Notes: a model not told the origin generated them from the sequence alone. A stretch of DNA of 64,000 bases from Sphingomonas sp. RIT328 (GCF_000632225.1 NZ_JFYV01000001.1:352293-416292); one strand, 5' to 3'. Positions 1 through 9,435 are shown, counted from the stretch's first letter. Made by a program: numbers and translations.

Positions 1-336
1 GCGGCGATGCACCGCGAATGGATCTTCCGGCTCGGCCGGCTCGGCGCCGAGGGGCGGCTCGCGCATCTCTTCTGCGAATTGTATGCGCGGCTCGAGATGG
101 TCGGGCTGGCGCAGGACGGACAGTTCGACCTGCCGCTGACCCAGCCCGATCTCGCCGAGGCGTGCGGGCTGACCGGCGTCCACGTCAATCGTACCTTGCG
201 CACCTTGCGCGAGCGCGGCCTGCTCACCTTCAAGAACGGGCGGGTCGAGATTCTCGATCACCGTGGCCTGTGCACCACCGCCGAATTCAACAGCGATTAT
301 CTCTACTCGGACTGCGGCGTCTGGAAAACCTCGTGA
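1..336 (+). CDS. Crp/Fnr-family transcriptional regulator, C-terminal part (5' end outside window)
   Basis: The reading frame is open from the first base, so the N-terminal sensor (cyclic-nucleotide-binding-like) domain lies upstream of the window. What remains is the dimer-helix tail and a winged helix-turn-helix of the Crp type: the segment LTQPDLAEACGLTGVHVNRT is the helix pair, followed by the wing residues GLLTFKNGRVEI. This arrangement is characteristic of the Crp/Fnr family. Without the N-terminus I cannot tell whether it senses a nucleotide, oxygen through an Fe-S cluster, or something else. An internal ATG at 7 could be mistaken for a start but would give a protein without a sensor domain. 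Confidence 0.85.
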   Translation, partial: AAMHREWIFRLGRLGAEGRLAHLFCELYARLEMVGLAQDGQFDLPLTQPDLAEACGLTGVHVNRTLRTLRERGLLTFKNGRVEILDHRGLCTTAEFNSDYLYSDCGVWKTS

Positions 337-358
337 GCATGGATGGCGGACATCCCCG

Positions 359-520
359 TTGGTCCAGACGGTGGCGGGGGAGGTATCGATCGAGGTCGGG
401 CAGGTGCTGCTCGACGGTCCGGGCGGTATCGCGGTGACGATGACGCCGGCCGCCGCGGCGGAGACCGGGCGGCGGCTGCTTGCGGCGGCGGACCGTATCG
501 CGACGCAATCGGCGGGGTGA
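359..520 (+). CDS. Small hypothetical protein (53 aa, TTG start)
   Basis: Between the Crp/Fnr gene and the M3 peptidase gene is a short open frame whose C-terminal part reads like real protein: alternating beta-like residues (VAGEVSIEVGQVLL) then a helix rich in Ala, Glu and Arg. No in-frame ATG follows the upstream gene, so the only reasonable start is the TTG at 359; a GTG start further upstream would lie inside the regulator gene. I do not recognise a family and infer no function. It could also be non-coding, given that GC-rich DNA holds many spurious frames. Confidence 0.4.
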   Translation: MVQTVAGEVSIEVGQVLLDGPGGIAVTMTPAAAAETGRRLLAAADRIATQSAG

Positions 521-571
521 CGTGGAGGGATCAGCGGCTATGCTGGCCCGCCGACCCATCCGGAGATCGCC

Positions 572-2704
572 GTGTTCCCCCTGATCCTTGCCGCTGCCGT
601 CAGCCTGCCGCTCGCCGCCGGTGCGCTGGTCGCCGGCGACACCGCCGTCGCCGAGGCGCGCCCCGGCGCGACCAATCCGCTGCTCGCCGACTGGACCGGC
701 CCTTATGGCGGCGTGCCGCCGTGGGACAAGGTGACGCCCGAGCTGTTCCCCGAGGCGTTCACCGTCGGCCTTGCCGAGCGCGCCGCCGAATATCGCCGCA
801 TCGCCGACAATCCGGCGGCACCGACCTTCGCCAACACCTTCGTGCCGATGCAGCTCGCGGGGCAGCGGTTCGGCCGGGTGATGACGCTGTTCGGCGTGAT
901 GACCGGCAATCGCAACACCCCGGCCTATCAGGCGCTCGACCGCGAATGGTCGCCGAAGATCGCCGCCGCCTCCGACGCGATCACCTTCGATGCCAAGCTG
1001 TTCGCCCGGATCGCCGCGATATATGCGGCGCGCGCGCAGCTCGACTCGCAGCAGCAGCGGCTGGTGACGCGCACCTATGACAGTTTCGTGCGACAGGGCG
1101 CGAAGCTCGATGCCGCGCAGAAGGCGCGGCTGTCGCAGTACAACCAGCAGCTCGCCAGCGCGTTCAGCGAATTCTCGCGGCGGTTGCTCGCCGACGAATC
1201 GACTGCGATCGCGGTGACGGACGAGGCGATGCTCGCCGGCGTGCCGGACAGCGTCAAGGCGGTGGCGAAGGCGGCGGCGACCGAACGCGGCCAGGCGGGC
1301 TGGGCGATCGTCAACACCCGCTCGGCGGTCGACCCGGTGCTGACCTTCGCGCAGAACCGCGCGTTGCGTGAACAGGTGTGGCGCGCCTTCACCAACCGCG
1401 GCGACAATGGCGACGCCAACGACACGAATGCGGTGATCGCGCAGATCGTCAAGCTGCGCGCCGACCGTGCGCATCTGCTCGGCTTCGCGACGCATGCCGA
1501 CTGGCGGATGCAGGATACGATGGCCAAGACGCCGGCGGCGGCGATGGCGCTGATGCTGCGCGTCTGGCCGGCGGCGACCGCGCGCGTCGCCGAAGAGGTG
1601 CGCGACATGCAGGCGATCGCCGACCAGAGCGGCGCCAAGCTCACCATCGCGCCGTGGGATTACCGCTTCTACCAGGAACAGGTGCGCAAGCGCCGCTACG
1701 ACCTCGATCAGGCGGAACTCAAACCCTATTTCGAACTCAACAACATCATCCAGGGGTCGCTCTATGCCGCCAACCGGCTGTACGGGCTGACCTTCAAGGA
1801 GATCACCGGCACGGTACCGGTGTTCGATCCCGACATGCGCGTCTGGCACGTCACCGATCGCAACGGCCGTGAGGTCGGCCTGTTCTATCGCGACGATTTC
1901 GCCCGCACCGGCAAACGCTCGGGTGCCTGGGCGAATACCTATCGCGGCCAGCGTCGCCTCGCGCCGGCACAGACGGTGCTGTCCTCGAACAACAACAATT
2001 TCGCCAAGGGCGCCAAGGGGGCGCCGGTGCTGATCAGCCTCGACGATGCGCAGACGCTGTTCCACGAATTCGGCCATGCGATCCATGCGATGCTGCAGGA
2101 CGTCACCTATCCCGGCCTCGCCGGAACGCCGCGCGACTTCGTCGAATTCCCCAGCCAGGTGAACGAGCATTGGCTGCTGACCCGCGACGTCCTCGACAAA
2201 TATGCCCGCCATTACCAGACCGGCGCGGCGATGCCGCAGGCGCTGCTCGACAAGATCGATGCCTCGAAGACGTTCAACCAGGGCTTTGCCACCACCGAAT
2301 ATCTCGCCTCGGCGATCGTCGACATGAAGCTGCACACGGTGGCGGACGGCGTCGTCGATCCGGATGCGTTCGAGCGGACGACGCTGGCCGCGATCGGCAT
2401 GCCGAACGCGCTGGTGACGCGGCACCGCCTGCCGCAGTTCAATCACCTGTTCGCGTCCGACAGCTATTCGGCGGGCTATTACAGCTACCTCTGGTCGGAG
2501 ACGATGGACGCCGACACCTTCGCGGCGTTCGAAGAGGCGGGCAGTCCGTGGGACAAGGCGACCGCCGACCGGTTCGCGCGCATCCTGCTGTCGACCGGCA
2601 ACGAGACCGACCGCGCCGAGGCCTATCGCGCCTTCCGCGGCCGCGATCCCGATGTCGGCGCGCTGCTGCGCAAGCGCGGCTTTGCGGCGGCGGCGGCGCG
2701 GTGA
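572..2704 (+). CDS. M3-family zinc metallopeptidase (peptidyl-dipeptidase Dcp-like), exported
   Basis: This 710-residue protein has the M3 (thimet oligopeptidase/Dcp) zinc signature HEFGH at residues 498-502, where the two histidines and the following helix bind zinc and the glutamate is the general base. The length fits the family (about 680-720). The N-terminus is hydrophobic and alanine-rich, ending near residue 27, which suggests a signal peptide and periplasmic location. The GTG start at 572 has GGAG six bases upstream. Family members cleave dipeptides or short peptides from oligopeptides. The stop overlaps the start of the MFS gene by four bases (GTGA), so the two are probably co-translated. 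Whether it is a dipeptidyl carboxypeptidase or an oligopeptidase cannot be told from sequence alone. Confidence 0.93.
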   Translation: MFPLILAAAVSLPLAAGALVAGDTAVAEARPGATNPLLADWTGPYGGVPPWDKVTPELFPEAFTVGLAERAAEYRRIADNPAAPTFANTFVPMQLAGQRFGRVMTLFGVMTGNRNTPAYQALDREWSPKIAAASDAITFDAKLFARIAAIYAARAQLDSQQQRLVTRTYDSFVRQGAKLDAAQKARLSQYNQQLASAFSEFSRRLLADESTAIAVTDEAMLAGVPDSVKAVAKAAATERGQAGWAIVNTRSAVDPVLTFAQNRALREQVWRAFTNRGDNGDANDTNAVIAQIVKLRADRAHLLGFATHADWRMQDTMAKTPAAAMALMLRVWPAATARVAEEVRDMQAIADQSGAKLTIAPWDYRFYQEQVRKRRYDLDQAELKPYFELNNIIQGSLYAANRLYGLTFKEITGTVPVFDPDMRVWHVTDRNGREVGLFYRDDFARTGKRSGAWANTYRGQRRLAPAQTVLSSNNNNFAKGAKGAPVLISLDDAQTLFHEFGHAIHAMLQDVTYPGLAGTPRDFVEFPSQVNEHWLLTRDVLDKYARHYQTGAAMPQALLDKIDASKTFNQGFATTEYLASAIVDMKLHTVADGVVDPDAFERTTLAAIGMPNALVTRHRLPQFNHLFASDSYSAGYYSYLWSETMDADTFAAFEEAGSPWDKATADRFARILLSTGNETDRAEAYRAFRGRDPDVGALLRKRGFAAAAAR

Positions 2705-3981
2705 GCAGCGCGGGCGCGCCGGCGGGGCGGCTCCGCTCGATCCTCGGCGGGTCGGCGGGCAATCTGGTCGAATGGTTCGACTGGTACGTCTATTCGGCGT
2801 TCGGCCTCTATTTCGCTCCGCACTTCTTCCCCAAGGGCGATCCGACCGCGCAATTGCTCAACACCGCGGCGGTGTTCGCGGTCGGTTTCGTGATGCGGCC
2901 GATCGGCGCGTGGATCATGGGCATCTATGCCGACCGGCGCGGGCGCAAGGCGGGGCTGACGCTGTCGGTGACGCTGATGTGCGCGGGCGCGCTGCTGATC
3001 GCCATCTGTCCGGGCTATGATTCGATCCGCTGGGGGGCGCCGGCGCTGCTCGTCGTCGCGCGGTTGATGCAGGGCCTGTCGGTCGGTGGCGAATATGGCG
3101 CGAGCGCGGTCTATCTGTCGGAAATGGCGGGGCGCAACCGGCGCGGCTTCTTCTCGTCCTTCCAATATGTCACGCTGATCGCCGGGCAGTTGCTCGCGCT
3201 GTTCACGCTGCTGCTGCTCCAGACGGTGCTGAGCGAGGCGCAGCTCGAAAGCTGGGGCTGGCGCATTCCGTTCGCGCTCGGCGGGCTGCTCGCGATCGCG
3301 GTCTTCTTCATCCGCCGCGGCCTGATGGAGACCGAGGCCTTTGCCAATGCGCAGGACAAGCCCAAATCGAGCGGCTGGCTGCTGTTCACCACCCACCCGC
3401 GCGAGGCGGCGACGGTGGTGCTGCTCACCGCCGGCGGCACGCTCGCCTTCTATGCCTATACCACGTACATGCAGAAGTTCCTGGTCAACACCAGCGGCTT
3501 CAGCCGCGAAACCGCGACCTGGGTGATGACCGGCGCGCTGGCGCTCTACGCGCTGATCCAGCCGCTCGCCGGCGCCCTGTCGGACCGGATCGGGCGGCGG
3601 CCGCTGATGATCGGCTTCGGCGTCGCCGGCGTGCTGGCGACGGTGCCGATCTTCCGCGCGCTGGAGACGGTGCGCGATCCGCTCGCCGCCTTCGCGCTCG
3701 TCCTGGCGGCGCTGGTGATCGTCACCGGCTATACCGCGATCAATGCGGTGGTGAAGGCGGAGCTGTTCCCGGCGCATATCCGCGCGCTCGGCGTCGCGCT
3801 TCCCTATGCGATCGCCAATACCGTGTTCGGCGGCACCGCCGAATATGTCGCGCTCTGGCTGAAGGGCGCGCAGATGGAGCGGGCCTTCTACTGGTATGTC
3901 ACGGCGATGATCGCGGTGTCGCTGGTCACCTATTGGCGGATGCGCGATACGCAGGTGCACAGCCGGATCGTCGAGGACTGA
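2701..3981 (+). CDS. MFS metabolite:H+ symporter, KgtP/ProP-like
   Basis: A 426-residue integral membrane protein with about twelve hydrophobic segments. The N-terminal NLVEWFDWYVYS motif and the loop-2 motif around DRRGRKAG (near residue 80), repeated as DRIGRRP in the second half, are hallmarks of the metabolite:H+ symporter branch of the major facilitator superfamily, which includes alpha-ketoglutarate, citrate, shikimate and proline/betaine carriers. The segment RLMQGLSVGGEYG is also typical. The GTG start overlaps the peptidase stop (GTGA), suggesting translational coupling; the peptidase could supply amino-acid substrates, but the actual substrate is not predictable. It converges with the histidine kinase gene with only three bases between stop codons. 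Confidence 0.9.
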   Translation: MSSAGAPAGRLRSILGGSAGNLVEWFDWYVYSAFGLYFAPHFFPKGDPTAQLLNTAAVFAVGFVMRPIGAWIMGIYADRRGRKAGLTLSVTLMCAGALLIAICPGYDSIRWGAPALLVVARLMQGLSVGGEYGASAVYLSEMAGRNRRGFFSSFQYVTLIAGQLLALFTLLLLQTVLSEAQLESWGWRIPFALGGLLAIAVFFIRRGLMETEAFANAQDKPKSSGWLLFTTHPREAATVVLLTAGGTLAFYAYTTYMQKFLVNTSGFSRETATWVMTGALALYALIQPLAGALSDRIGRRPLMIGFGVAGVLATVPIFRALETVRDPLAAFALVLAALVIVTGYTAINAVVKAELFPAHIRALGVALPYAIANTVFGGTAEYVALWLKGAQMERAFYWYVTAMIAVSLVTYWRMRDTQVHSRIVED

Positions 3982-3984
3982 CGG

Positions 3985-5352
3985 TCAGGCGGCGCGCGGC
4001 AGTTCGATCGTCGCGCACAGCCCGCCGTCGCTGCGGTTGGCGAGCCGCACGTCGCCGCCCGCCTCGCGCACGATCGTCCGCGCCAGCGCGAGGCCGAGGC
4101 CGATGCCGCCGGTGTCGCGATTGCGCGACGTCTCCAGCCGGGTGAACGCCTCGAACACGTCGGAAAGCCGATCGTCGGGGATGCCCGGCCCGCGATCGGC
4201 GACCTCGATACACACGCTGGCGGGCTCGGCGATCAGCCGCACCTCGGCGCTGCCGCCATATTTGACCGCATTCTCGATGAGGTTGCGGATCGCGCGGCGG
4301 ATCAGCGAGGGGCGCAGCCGCATGCGCAGCCGTGCCGCTTCCTCGAAGGCGACGTCCTGGCCGAGATCGCGGAAATCCTCGACCACCGCATCGACCAGGG
4401 CGGCAAGGTCGACTTCGGTCAGCGGTTCGCTCGGCCGCCCCATCCGTGCGAGCGACAGGATATCGTCGAGCGTGCGGTTCATCTCGGCGATCGTCTCCGC
4501 CATGCGCGCGCGGTCGGTATCATCGTCGACCGATTCGATGCGGACGCGCAAGGCGGCGAGCGGCGTGCGCAGATCGTGGCCGATCGCACCGAGCATCCGG
4601 TCCTTCTCGTCGAGCATCGCGGTGACGCGCCATTGCAACGCGTTGAACGAGCGGACGAGCAGGATGATGTCGGCCGGGCCACGCTCGACCACGGCGACCG
4701 GTGGCTCGCCGCCGCCGCGTCCGAAGCGTTGCGCCGCCGCGGTCAGCTCGCGCAGCGGCCGCGCGATATGCCGTGCGATCCACAGCACCGGCAGCAGCAC
4801 GACGCCGTAGAGGATCAGCGTCTGCAGGAATAGGCGCCAGAACAGCCGCACGCCGCCGTCGTCGTCCCATGGCACGATCACCGTCAGCCAGCCGTGCCGC
4901 GGCTGTTCGATCGCGATCAGCAGCATCTGTTCGGGATGGTCGCGCTCGCGCCGGACCCGTTCACCGCGCGATGCGTCGCGCCGCTGCGTCGCATCGTCGA
5001 CCTCGGCCCAGTCGCGCAGGCCGGTGTCGATCCGCCCGACGTCGACGCCCTGTTCGCGCAGCTGCGTCCGCAGTTCGGCTGCGAGTTCGGGCAGGCGCGG
5101 CAGGCCGGCGGGGATCACCGCGCGGGTGGCGCGGCGGATGCGGCCATGGTCCGGCGCGATTGGTCGGCCGCCCTGCGCCTCGCGCTCGAGCGCGTCGGCG
5201 ATGCGGATCGCCACCGGCCGCGTCGCCTGGGCGAGGCGGAAGGCGGCGCGCTCGCGCAGCGCCAGCCCGAAATTCACCGCCTGCGCGATGAACAGCGCGA
5301 GCGCGATCAGCACCGCCATCTGGCCGGCAAGGCTGCGCGGCCACCATCTCAC
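3985..5352 (-). CDS. Membrane sensor histidine kinase, EnvZ-like
   Basis: A 455-residue two-component kinase. A membrane segment at about residues 10-30 and another at about 172-193 enclose a roughly 140-residue periplasmic sensor rich in Arg and Glu. After the second helix comes a HAMP linker (ARPLRELTAAAQRF), then the dimerisation helix with phospho-acceptor H259 in GHDLRTPLAALR, and an ATPase domain with N box (NLIENAVKYG), G1 (DRGPGIPDDR) and G2 (GGIGLGLALA). I chose the GTG start whose bases overlap the regulator stop (GTGA) because a longer version starting at 5394 would overlap the regulator by 46 bases. It should phosphorylate the regulator encoded immediately upstream. The signal is unknown; the EF-hand protein in the same operon hints at calcium or envelope state. 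Confidence 0.92.
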   Translation of the reverse strand: MRWWPRSLAGQMAVLIALALFIAQAVNFGLALRERAAFRLAQATRPVAIRIADALEREAQGGRPIAPDHGRIRRATRAVIPAGLPRLPELAAELRTQLREQGVDVGRIDTGLRDWAEVDDATQRRDASRGERVRRERDHPEQMLLIAIEQPRHGWLTVIVPWDDDGGVRLFWRLFLQTLILYGVVLLPVLWIARHIARPLRELTAAAQRFGRGGGEPPVAVVERGPADIILLVRSFNALQWRVTAMLDEKDRMLGAIGHDLRTPLAALRVRIESVDDDTDRARMAETIAEMNRTLDDILSLARMGRPSEPLTEVDLAALVDAVVEDFRDLGQDVAFEEAARLRMRLRPSLIRRAIRNLIENAVKYGGSAEVRLIAEPASVCIEVADRGPGIPDDRLSDVFEAFTRLETSRNRDTGGIGLGLALARTIVREAGGDVRLANRSDGGLCATIELPRAA

Positions 5353-6086
5353 AGCCGCGTCACCTCCGCCGCCAGTGTATAGCCGCCGCCCCACACCGTC
5401 TTGATGATCTCGGGCAGCTTGGCGTCGGTCTCGATCTTGCGGCGCAGGCGGCTGATCTGATTGTCGATCGCGCGATCGAACGCCGCCGCTTCGCGCCCCT
5501 GCGTCAGGTCGAGCAACTGGTCGCGGGTCAGCACCTGCCGCGGCCGCGTCACCAGCGCGAGCAGCAGGTTATATTCGCCGGTCGACAGCGGCACCGACAC
5601 GCCCTCGCGATCCACCAGGGCCCGCTCGCCGGTCTTGAGCACCCAGCCGGCGAAGGCATAGGAGCCGCTTTCCGGCGCATGCTGGCGCGCGCCGCCGGCG
5701 GTGAGGCGGCGCAGCACCACCTTGACCCGCGTCGCCAGTTCGCGCGGCGAGAAGGGCTTCACGACATAATCGTCGGCGCCCATCTCCAGCCCGACGATCC
5801 GGTCGGTCTCCTCCGCCTTGGCGGTGAGCAGGATCACCGGCGTGTCGCTGGTCGCGGCGATATGGCGGCAGAGCGACAGGCCGTCCTCGCCCGGCATCAT
5901 CACGTCGAGGATGACGAGATCGATCGCATAAGCGGCAAGCCGCATCCGCGCGCTTTCCGCATCCGCCGACTGGGTGACGCGGAATCCCTGTTTGGTGAGA
6001 TATTGCGCGAGCGGCTCGCGGATCGAACGCTCGTCGTCGACGAGCAGCAGGTGCGGCATGTCTCCCATCGCTTCGGCATTAGCCAC
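5349..6086 (-). CDS. OmpR/PhoB-family response regulator
   Basis: The N-terminal receiver domain has the acidic pair DD (residues 17-18), phospho-acceptor D61 in VILDVMMPGEDG and the conserved lysine in LLTAKAEE. The C-terminal winged helix (about residues 150-240) carries LLDLTQGREAAAFDRAIDNQ and ends in the beta-hairpin TVWGGGYTL, both typical of OmpR-type DNA-binding domains. The GTG start at 6086 is preferred because AGGAGAGG sits six bases upstream; ATG codons at 6068 and 6059 are weaker alternatives. Its stop overlaps the kinase start, so the pair is co-translated. It is the second gene of the EF-hand/regulator/kinase operon. Confidence 0.94.
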   Translation of the reverse strand: MANAEAMGDMPHLLLVDDERSIREPLAQYLTKQGFRVTQSADAESARMRLAAYAIDLVILDVMMPGEDGLSLCRHIAATSDTPVILLTAKAEETDRIVGLEMGADDYVVKPFSPRELATRVKVVLRRLTAGGARQHAPESGSYAFAGWVLKTGERALVDREGVSVPLSTGEYNLLLALVTRPRQVLTRDQLLDLTQGREAAAFDRAIDNQISRLRRKIETDAKLPEIIKTVWGGGYTLAAEVTRL

Positions 6087-6140
6087 GGCGCACCTCTCCT
6101 GCAAAGGCCGGACGGACCGAAGGCCCGTCCGATCCGTATC

Positions 6141-6641
6141 TTATTGCTCCGGCGGGGCGGGCGGCATGCCATTGTCGCGGGGGCCGCGCATCGGCCGCGC
6201 CGCGGCGAGTTCGGCCGCGTCGAGCTTGCCGTCATGGTTGGTGTCGAGCCGGTCGAAGCGTCGCCCGGCATGGTCGAGCGCTTGCGCACGGGTCATCGCC
6301 TCGGCGCCCTCGCGGGGCGGGCGGGCGCCGTCGCGCGGCGGCGGCGGCGCGTCACCGGCGCGGCGATCCCGGCCGCGCCATTGCGCCCGCATCGCGGCGC
6401 GGGCGGCCTCGCGTTCGTCCGGCGTCACCGTGCCGTCCTTGTTGGTGTCCATCGCGGTGAAGCGCGCATCCGCCTCCGCGAGCATCTCGGCCCGCGTGAT
6501 GACGCCGTCGTGATCCGCGTCGAGCCGCATCATCCCGCCGCCTGCGCCGGGCGGGGGTGGTGGCGGCGGCGGCGTCTGCGCGCCCGCCGCGCCCGCGATC
6601 ATGCCCGCGGCCATCATCGTCGCCAAAGTCCTGCGTATCAC
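6141..6641 (-). CDS. Secreted EF-hand calcium-binding protein
   Basis: A 166-residue protein with a cleavable-looking signal peptide ending in AGAAGAQ, a poly-proline run, then canonical EF-hand loops: DADHDGVITRAE, DTNKDGTVTPDE and DTNHDGKLDAAE, each with the D-x-D/N-x-D-G spacing that binds calcium. The linker between the second and third loops is rich in Pro and Arg. The GTG start at 6641 has GGAGG five bases upstream. It lies 54 bp ahead of a response regulator on the same strand, so it is plausibly the first gene of that operon. EF-hand proteins of this kind are common in sphingomonad periplasms; their roles are mostly unknown. Confidence 0.88.
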   Translation of the reverse strand: MIRRTLATMMAAGMIAGAAGAQTPPPPPPPPGAGGGMMRLDADHDGVITRAEMLAEADARFTAMDTNKDGTVTPDEREAARAAMRAQWRGRDRRAGDAPPPPRDGARPPREGAEAMTRAQALDHAGRRFDRLDTNHDGKLDAAELAAARPMRGPRDNGMPPAPPEQ

Positions 6642-6760
6642 CTGCACCTCCACCCCGGCGGGGCCAATCCCCGTCCATCCGGTCTTGCCTATCGTAGGCG
6701 GGTGTCGCCGGCGTGTGTCGGCACGGGAGAAAAGTGTAACAAGCTGTCGCCGGCGGTCGG

Positions 6761-8017
6761 TCAGCCGCGGATCGCGCGATCGTCGAACAGACCGAACAGC
6801 AGCGTCGAGGCGTAGATGGCGACGGCGCGATCGCGCGGCATCGCCGCCGCCCATTTGCGCATGTCGAACGCGGCATTCTGCAACGCCATCAGCGCCTGCG
6901 CCGCGATCAGCGCATCGACCGCGCGGATCGATCCTTCGGCGATGCCGTCCATCATCGTGCCGGCGAAACGGCGCGCGATCCGGTTGGAGCGATCGACCAT
7001 CGCGCTGCGCACCTCGCCCGGCAGGCCTGACAGCGCCGTCGTGCGGAGCAGCGGCGTACGCTCGGCGAACTGGACGTCGAGCAGCGTCGCGATCGTGCTG
7101 ACCAGCCGCTGCCAGTGCGATCCGCCCGCGGCATCGGCCTGCCGCTGCGTGTCGGAGATGGTGTCGAAGCTGCGCCGGTAGCAGGCGATCACCAGATCGT
7201 CCTTGGCATCGAGATGATGGTAGAAGCTGCCCTTGGTGACGTTGAGCTCGGCGGCGATCCGCTGCACCGAGGCGCCGCGATAGCCGAGTTCGTTGATCAG
7301 CCGCGTCGCCGCGAGCAGGAAGGCGGCGCGGCCCGGCTCGCCCTCGTCGTGCGTCAGGTCGATCGGCTGCGGCGTCCAGGCCACGTCCGCGGCGGCGATG
7401 CCGGATTCGAACACGTCCATCAGCCGCGCCTCGACGCGGGCATATTCGTCGGGCTCGTAGCGGACCAGCCAGACCGGCAGCCAGAAGGTGTTTTCGAGCA
7501 GCACGTGCGCGCGGGCGCCGAACAGGTCGGTCTCGGCACGATTGGCCGGCGGGCCCCACAGGCCGCGCGTTCGCCGGAACACCTCGCGCCAGCGATTCAG
7601 CAATCGGGTACGGTTGGGTTCCTCGGTCGCACGCAGATCGGACAGCACCGCCATGGCGCGTTCCTCGCCCCGCTGGACGCGCGTCAACCGTTCCATGTTG
7701 AGCGACAGATAGCGTCGGACGCGCTCGCGCGGCGTCGCGGCGGCATGCGCCTCGTCGATCATCGCGAGCAACTGATCGAGCGTATGCTCGAACGCGGCGG
7801 CGGCGAGATCTTCCTTGCGCTTGAAGTAATAAGTGACGCTAGTGGTGTTGAGGCCGACGCGGCGGGCGACGTCGGCGAAGGTCATGCCCTTGGCGCTCTG
7901 TTCGTTGATCGCCTCGGCGGCGGCGGCCAGGATCGCGTCGCGCTTGGCGCGGAAGCGCTTCGTGCCCGTCTCCTCATCATTGGTGACGCCGGTGGCGTCC
8001 GCCTCGCGTTGCTCCAT
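6761..8017 (-). CDS. Tandem TetR-family regulator (two TetR HTH domains in one chain)
   Basis: At 418 residues this is about twice the usual TetR length (190-220). The first HTH (about residues 20-75) reads [28 protein letters not shown]; the second (about 225-280) reads [28 protein letters not shown]. Both have the signature [S/T]-[V/F]-Y-[Y/H]-[H/Y]-F/L of TetR recognition helices. Each is followed by its own all-helical ligand/dimerisation region. The protein is divergent from an acyl-CoA dehydrogenase operon, with 152 bp between, so autoregulation and control of that operon are likely, perhaps in response to an acyl-CoA. A sequencing frameshift joining two genes is unlikely because the linker is in frame and shows no overlap relic. 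Confidence 0.9.
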   Translation of the reverse strand: MEQREADATGVTNDEETGTKRFRAKRDAILAAAAEAINEQSAKGMTFADVARRVGLNTTSVTYYFKRKEDLAAAAFEHTLDQLLAMIDEAHAAATPRERVRRYLSLNMERLTRVQRGEERAMAVLSDLRATEEPNRTRLLNRWREVFRRTRGLWGPPANRAETDLFGARAHVLLENTFWLPVWLVRYEPDEYARVEARLMDVFESGIAAADVAWTPQPIDLTHDEGEPGRAAFLLAATRLINELGYRGASVQRIAAELNVTKGSFYHHLDAKDDLVIACYRRSFDTISDTQRQADAAGGSHWQRLVSTIATLLDVQFAERTPLLRTTALSGLPGEVRSAMVDRSNRIARRFAGTMMDGIAEGSIRAVDALIAAQALMALQNAAFDMRKWAAAMPRDRAVAIYASTLLFGLFDDRAIRG

Positions 8018-8045
8018 GCCGCCCGTCTACCAATGCTGGTTTCGA

Positions 8046-8061
8046 AGAAACAGTGTTTTCT
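8046..8061. promoter_or_regulatory. Candidate operator 1 of the tandem TetR regulator
   Basis: AGAAA-N6-TTTCT is an inverted repeat in an unusually AT-rich patch only 28 bp upstream of the TetR start codon. Its position suits autorepression. Function is inferred from location and symmetry only. Confidence 0.35.
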
Positions 8062-8114
8062 ACATGCCTTGCCGATCCACGCCCGGCGTGGCGAGGGGGC
8101 GCTGGTCGGCGCTT

Positions 8115-8130
8115 TACCGAATGTGCGGTA
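8115..8130. promoter_or_regulatory. Candidate operator 2 (TACCG-N6-CGGTA) before the acyl-CoA dehydrogenase operon
   Basis: TACCG and CGGTA form a perfect 5-bp inverted repeat with six bases between, 40 bp upstream of the acyl-CoA dehydrogenase start. The 16-bp span and the TACCG/CGGTA arms resemble operators known for several TetR-family repressors. It differs in sequence from operator 1, and the regulator has two different recognition helices. Confidence 0.45.
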
Positions 8131-8169
8131 TGGCCTAGACGATGGCGAGAGAACGGCTGGAGAGGTTGG

Positions 8170-9435
8170 ATGGATTTCACGCTGAGCCAACGCGAGACCG
8201 AATTTCGCGACCGCGTGCGCGCCTTCATCGACGCCGAGATCCGCCCGCGCCGCGCCGAGCATGACGCCGAGGCGGCGAGCGGCGAGCGGTGGAAGGTGAT
8301 CCCGACGATCGAGGCGTGCAAGGCCAAGGCCAGGGCGGCGGGGTTGTGGAACCTGTTCATGCCGCCGCATTCGGGGCAGGCGCATGTCGACGACCGCTTC
8401 GTGTTCGAAGGCACGCAGCTCACCAACCTCGAATATGCCCTGTGCGCGGAAGAGATGGGGCGGATCGACTGGGCGGCGGAGGTGTTCAACTGCTCCGCGC
8501 CCGACACCGGCAATATGGAGGTGTTGCACCGCTACGGCACGCTGGCGCAGAAACAGCGCTGGCTCGCGCCGCTGATGCACGGCGAGATCCGCTCGGCCTT
8601 CCTGATGACCGAGCCGGCGGTCGCCTCGTCCGACGCGACCAACATCGAAACCTCGATGGTCCGCGACGGCGATCACTACGTCATCAACGGCCGCAAATGG
8701 TGGTCGAGCGGGGTCGGCGATCCGCGGTGCCGCATCGCGATCGTCATGGGCAAGACCGATCCCGACGCGCCGCGCCACGCGCAGCAGAGCATGATCCTGG
8801 TGCCGATGGACACGCCCGGCGTGACGATCGAGCGAATGCTCAGCGTCTACGGCTATGACCATGCGCCGCACGGCCATGGCGAGGTGGTGCTGCGCGACGT
8901 GCGCGTGCCGGTCGATCACATGCTGCTTGGCGAGGGGCGGGGGTTCGAGATCGCGCAGGGGCGGCTGGGGCCGGGCCGCATCCATCATTGCATGCGGACG
9001 ATCGGCGTCGCCGAGACCGCGATCGAGGCGATGGCGCGGCGGCTGCTCGGCCGCGTCGCCTTCGGCAAGCGGATCGCCGATCAGTCGGTGTGGGAGCAGC
9101 GCATCGCCAAGGCGCGGATCGATATCGAGATGACGCGGCTGCTCTGCCTCAAGGCGGCGGACATGATGGACCGCGCCGGCAACAAATCGGCGCAGCTCGA
9201 AATCGCGATGATCAAGGTCGCCGCACCGACCATGGCCTTGCAGATCCTCGACGACGCGATCCAGGCGCATGGCGGCGGCGGCGTGTCGCAGGACTTCCAC
9301 CTCGCCCATGCCTGGGCGGCGATGCGGACGCTGCGCTTCGCCGACGGCCCCGACGAGGTGCACAGTCGCGCGATCGCCCGCGCCGAATTCGGCCGCCACG
9401 CCGATGCTGCGGCCCCGCGGCCCGACCGGCGATGA
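8170..9435 (+). CDS. Acyl-CoA dehydrogenase, ACAD10/11-type
   Basis: A 421-residue flavoprotein with the full acyl-CoA dehydrogenase plan: N-terminal helical domain, middle beta domain with the FAD/substrate segment [16 protein letters not shown] and KWWSSG, and C-terminal helical domain with [18 protein letters not shown] and FADGPDEVH. The last motif is characteristic of the ACAD10/11 branch, which in other organisms works on long, branched or 4-hydroxy acyl-CoAs. The ATG at 8170 has GGAGAGG a few bases upstream. The downstream alcohol dehydrogenase starts within the stop codon (ATGA). Pairing with a phosphotransferase-like gene two genes downstream mirrors human ACAD11, where kinase-like and dehydrogenase domains are fused. 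Confidence 0.92.
   Translation: MDFTLSQRETEFRDRVRAFIDAEIRPRRAEHDAEAASGERWKVIPTIEACKAKARAAGLWNLFMPPHSGQAHVDDRFVFEGTQLTNLEYALCAEEMGRIDWAAEVFNCSAPDTGNMEVLHRYGTLAQKQRWLAPLMHGEIRSAFLMTEPAVASSDATNIETSMVRDGDHYVINGRKWWSSGVGDPRCRIAIVMGKTDPDAPRHAQQSMILVPMDTPGVTIERMLSVYGYDHAPHGHGEVVLRDVRVPVDHMLLGEGRGFEIAQGRLGPGRIHHCMRTIGVAETAIEAMARRLLGRVAFGKRIADQSVWEQRIAKARIDIEMTRLLCLKAADMMDRAGNKSAQLEIAMIKVAAPTMALQILDDAIQAHGGGGVSQDFHLAHAWAAMRTLRFADGPDEVHSRAIARAEFGRHADAAAPRPDRR

Noticed and set aside
287..2446. 719-codon open frame on the reverse strand opposite the M3 peptidase
   Set aside because: Arg/His/Asp-rich composition typical of the antisense of a GC-rich gene; the forward frame has a complete M3 peptidase with its zinc motif.
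6761..8017. Frameshift fusion of two separate TetR genes
   Set aside because: The linker between the two units is continuous in frame, with no internal start plus Shine-Dalgarno or overlapping stop, so a genuine two-domain protein is more likely.
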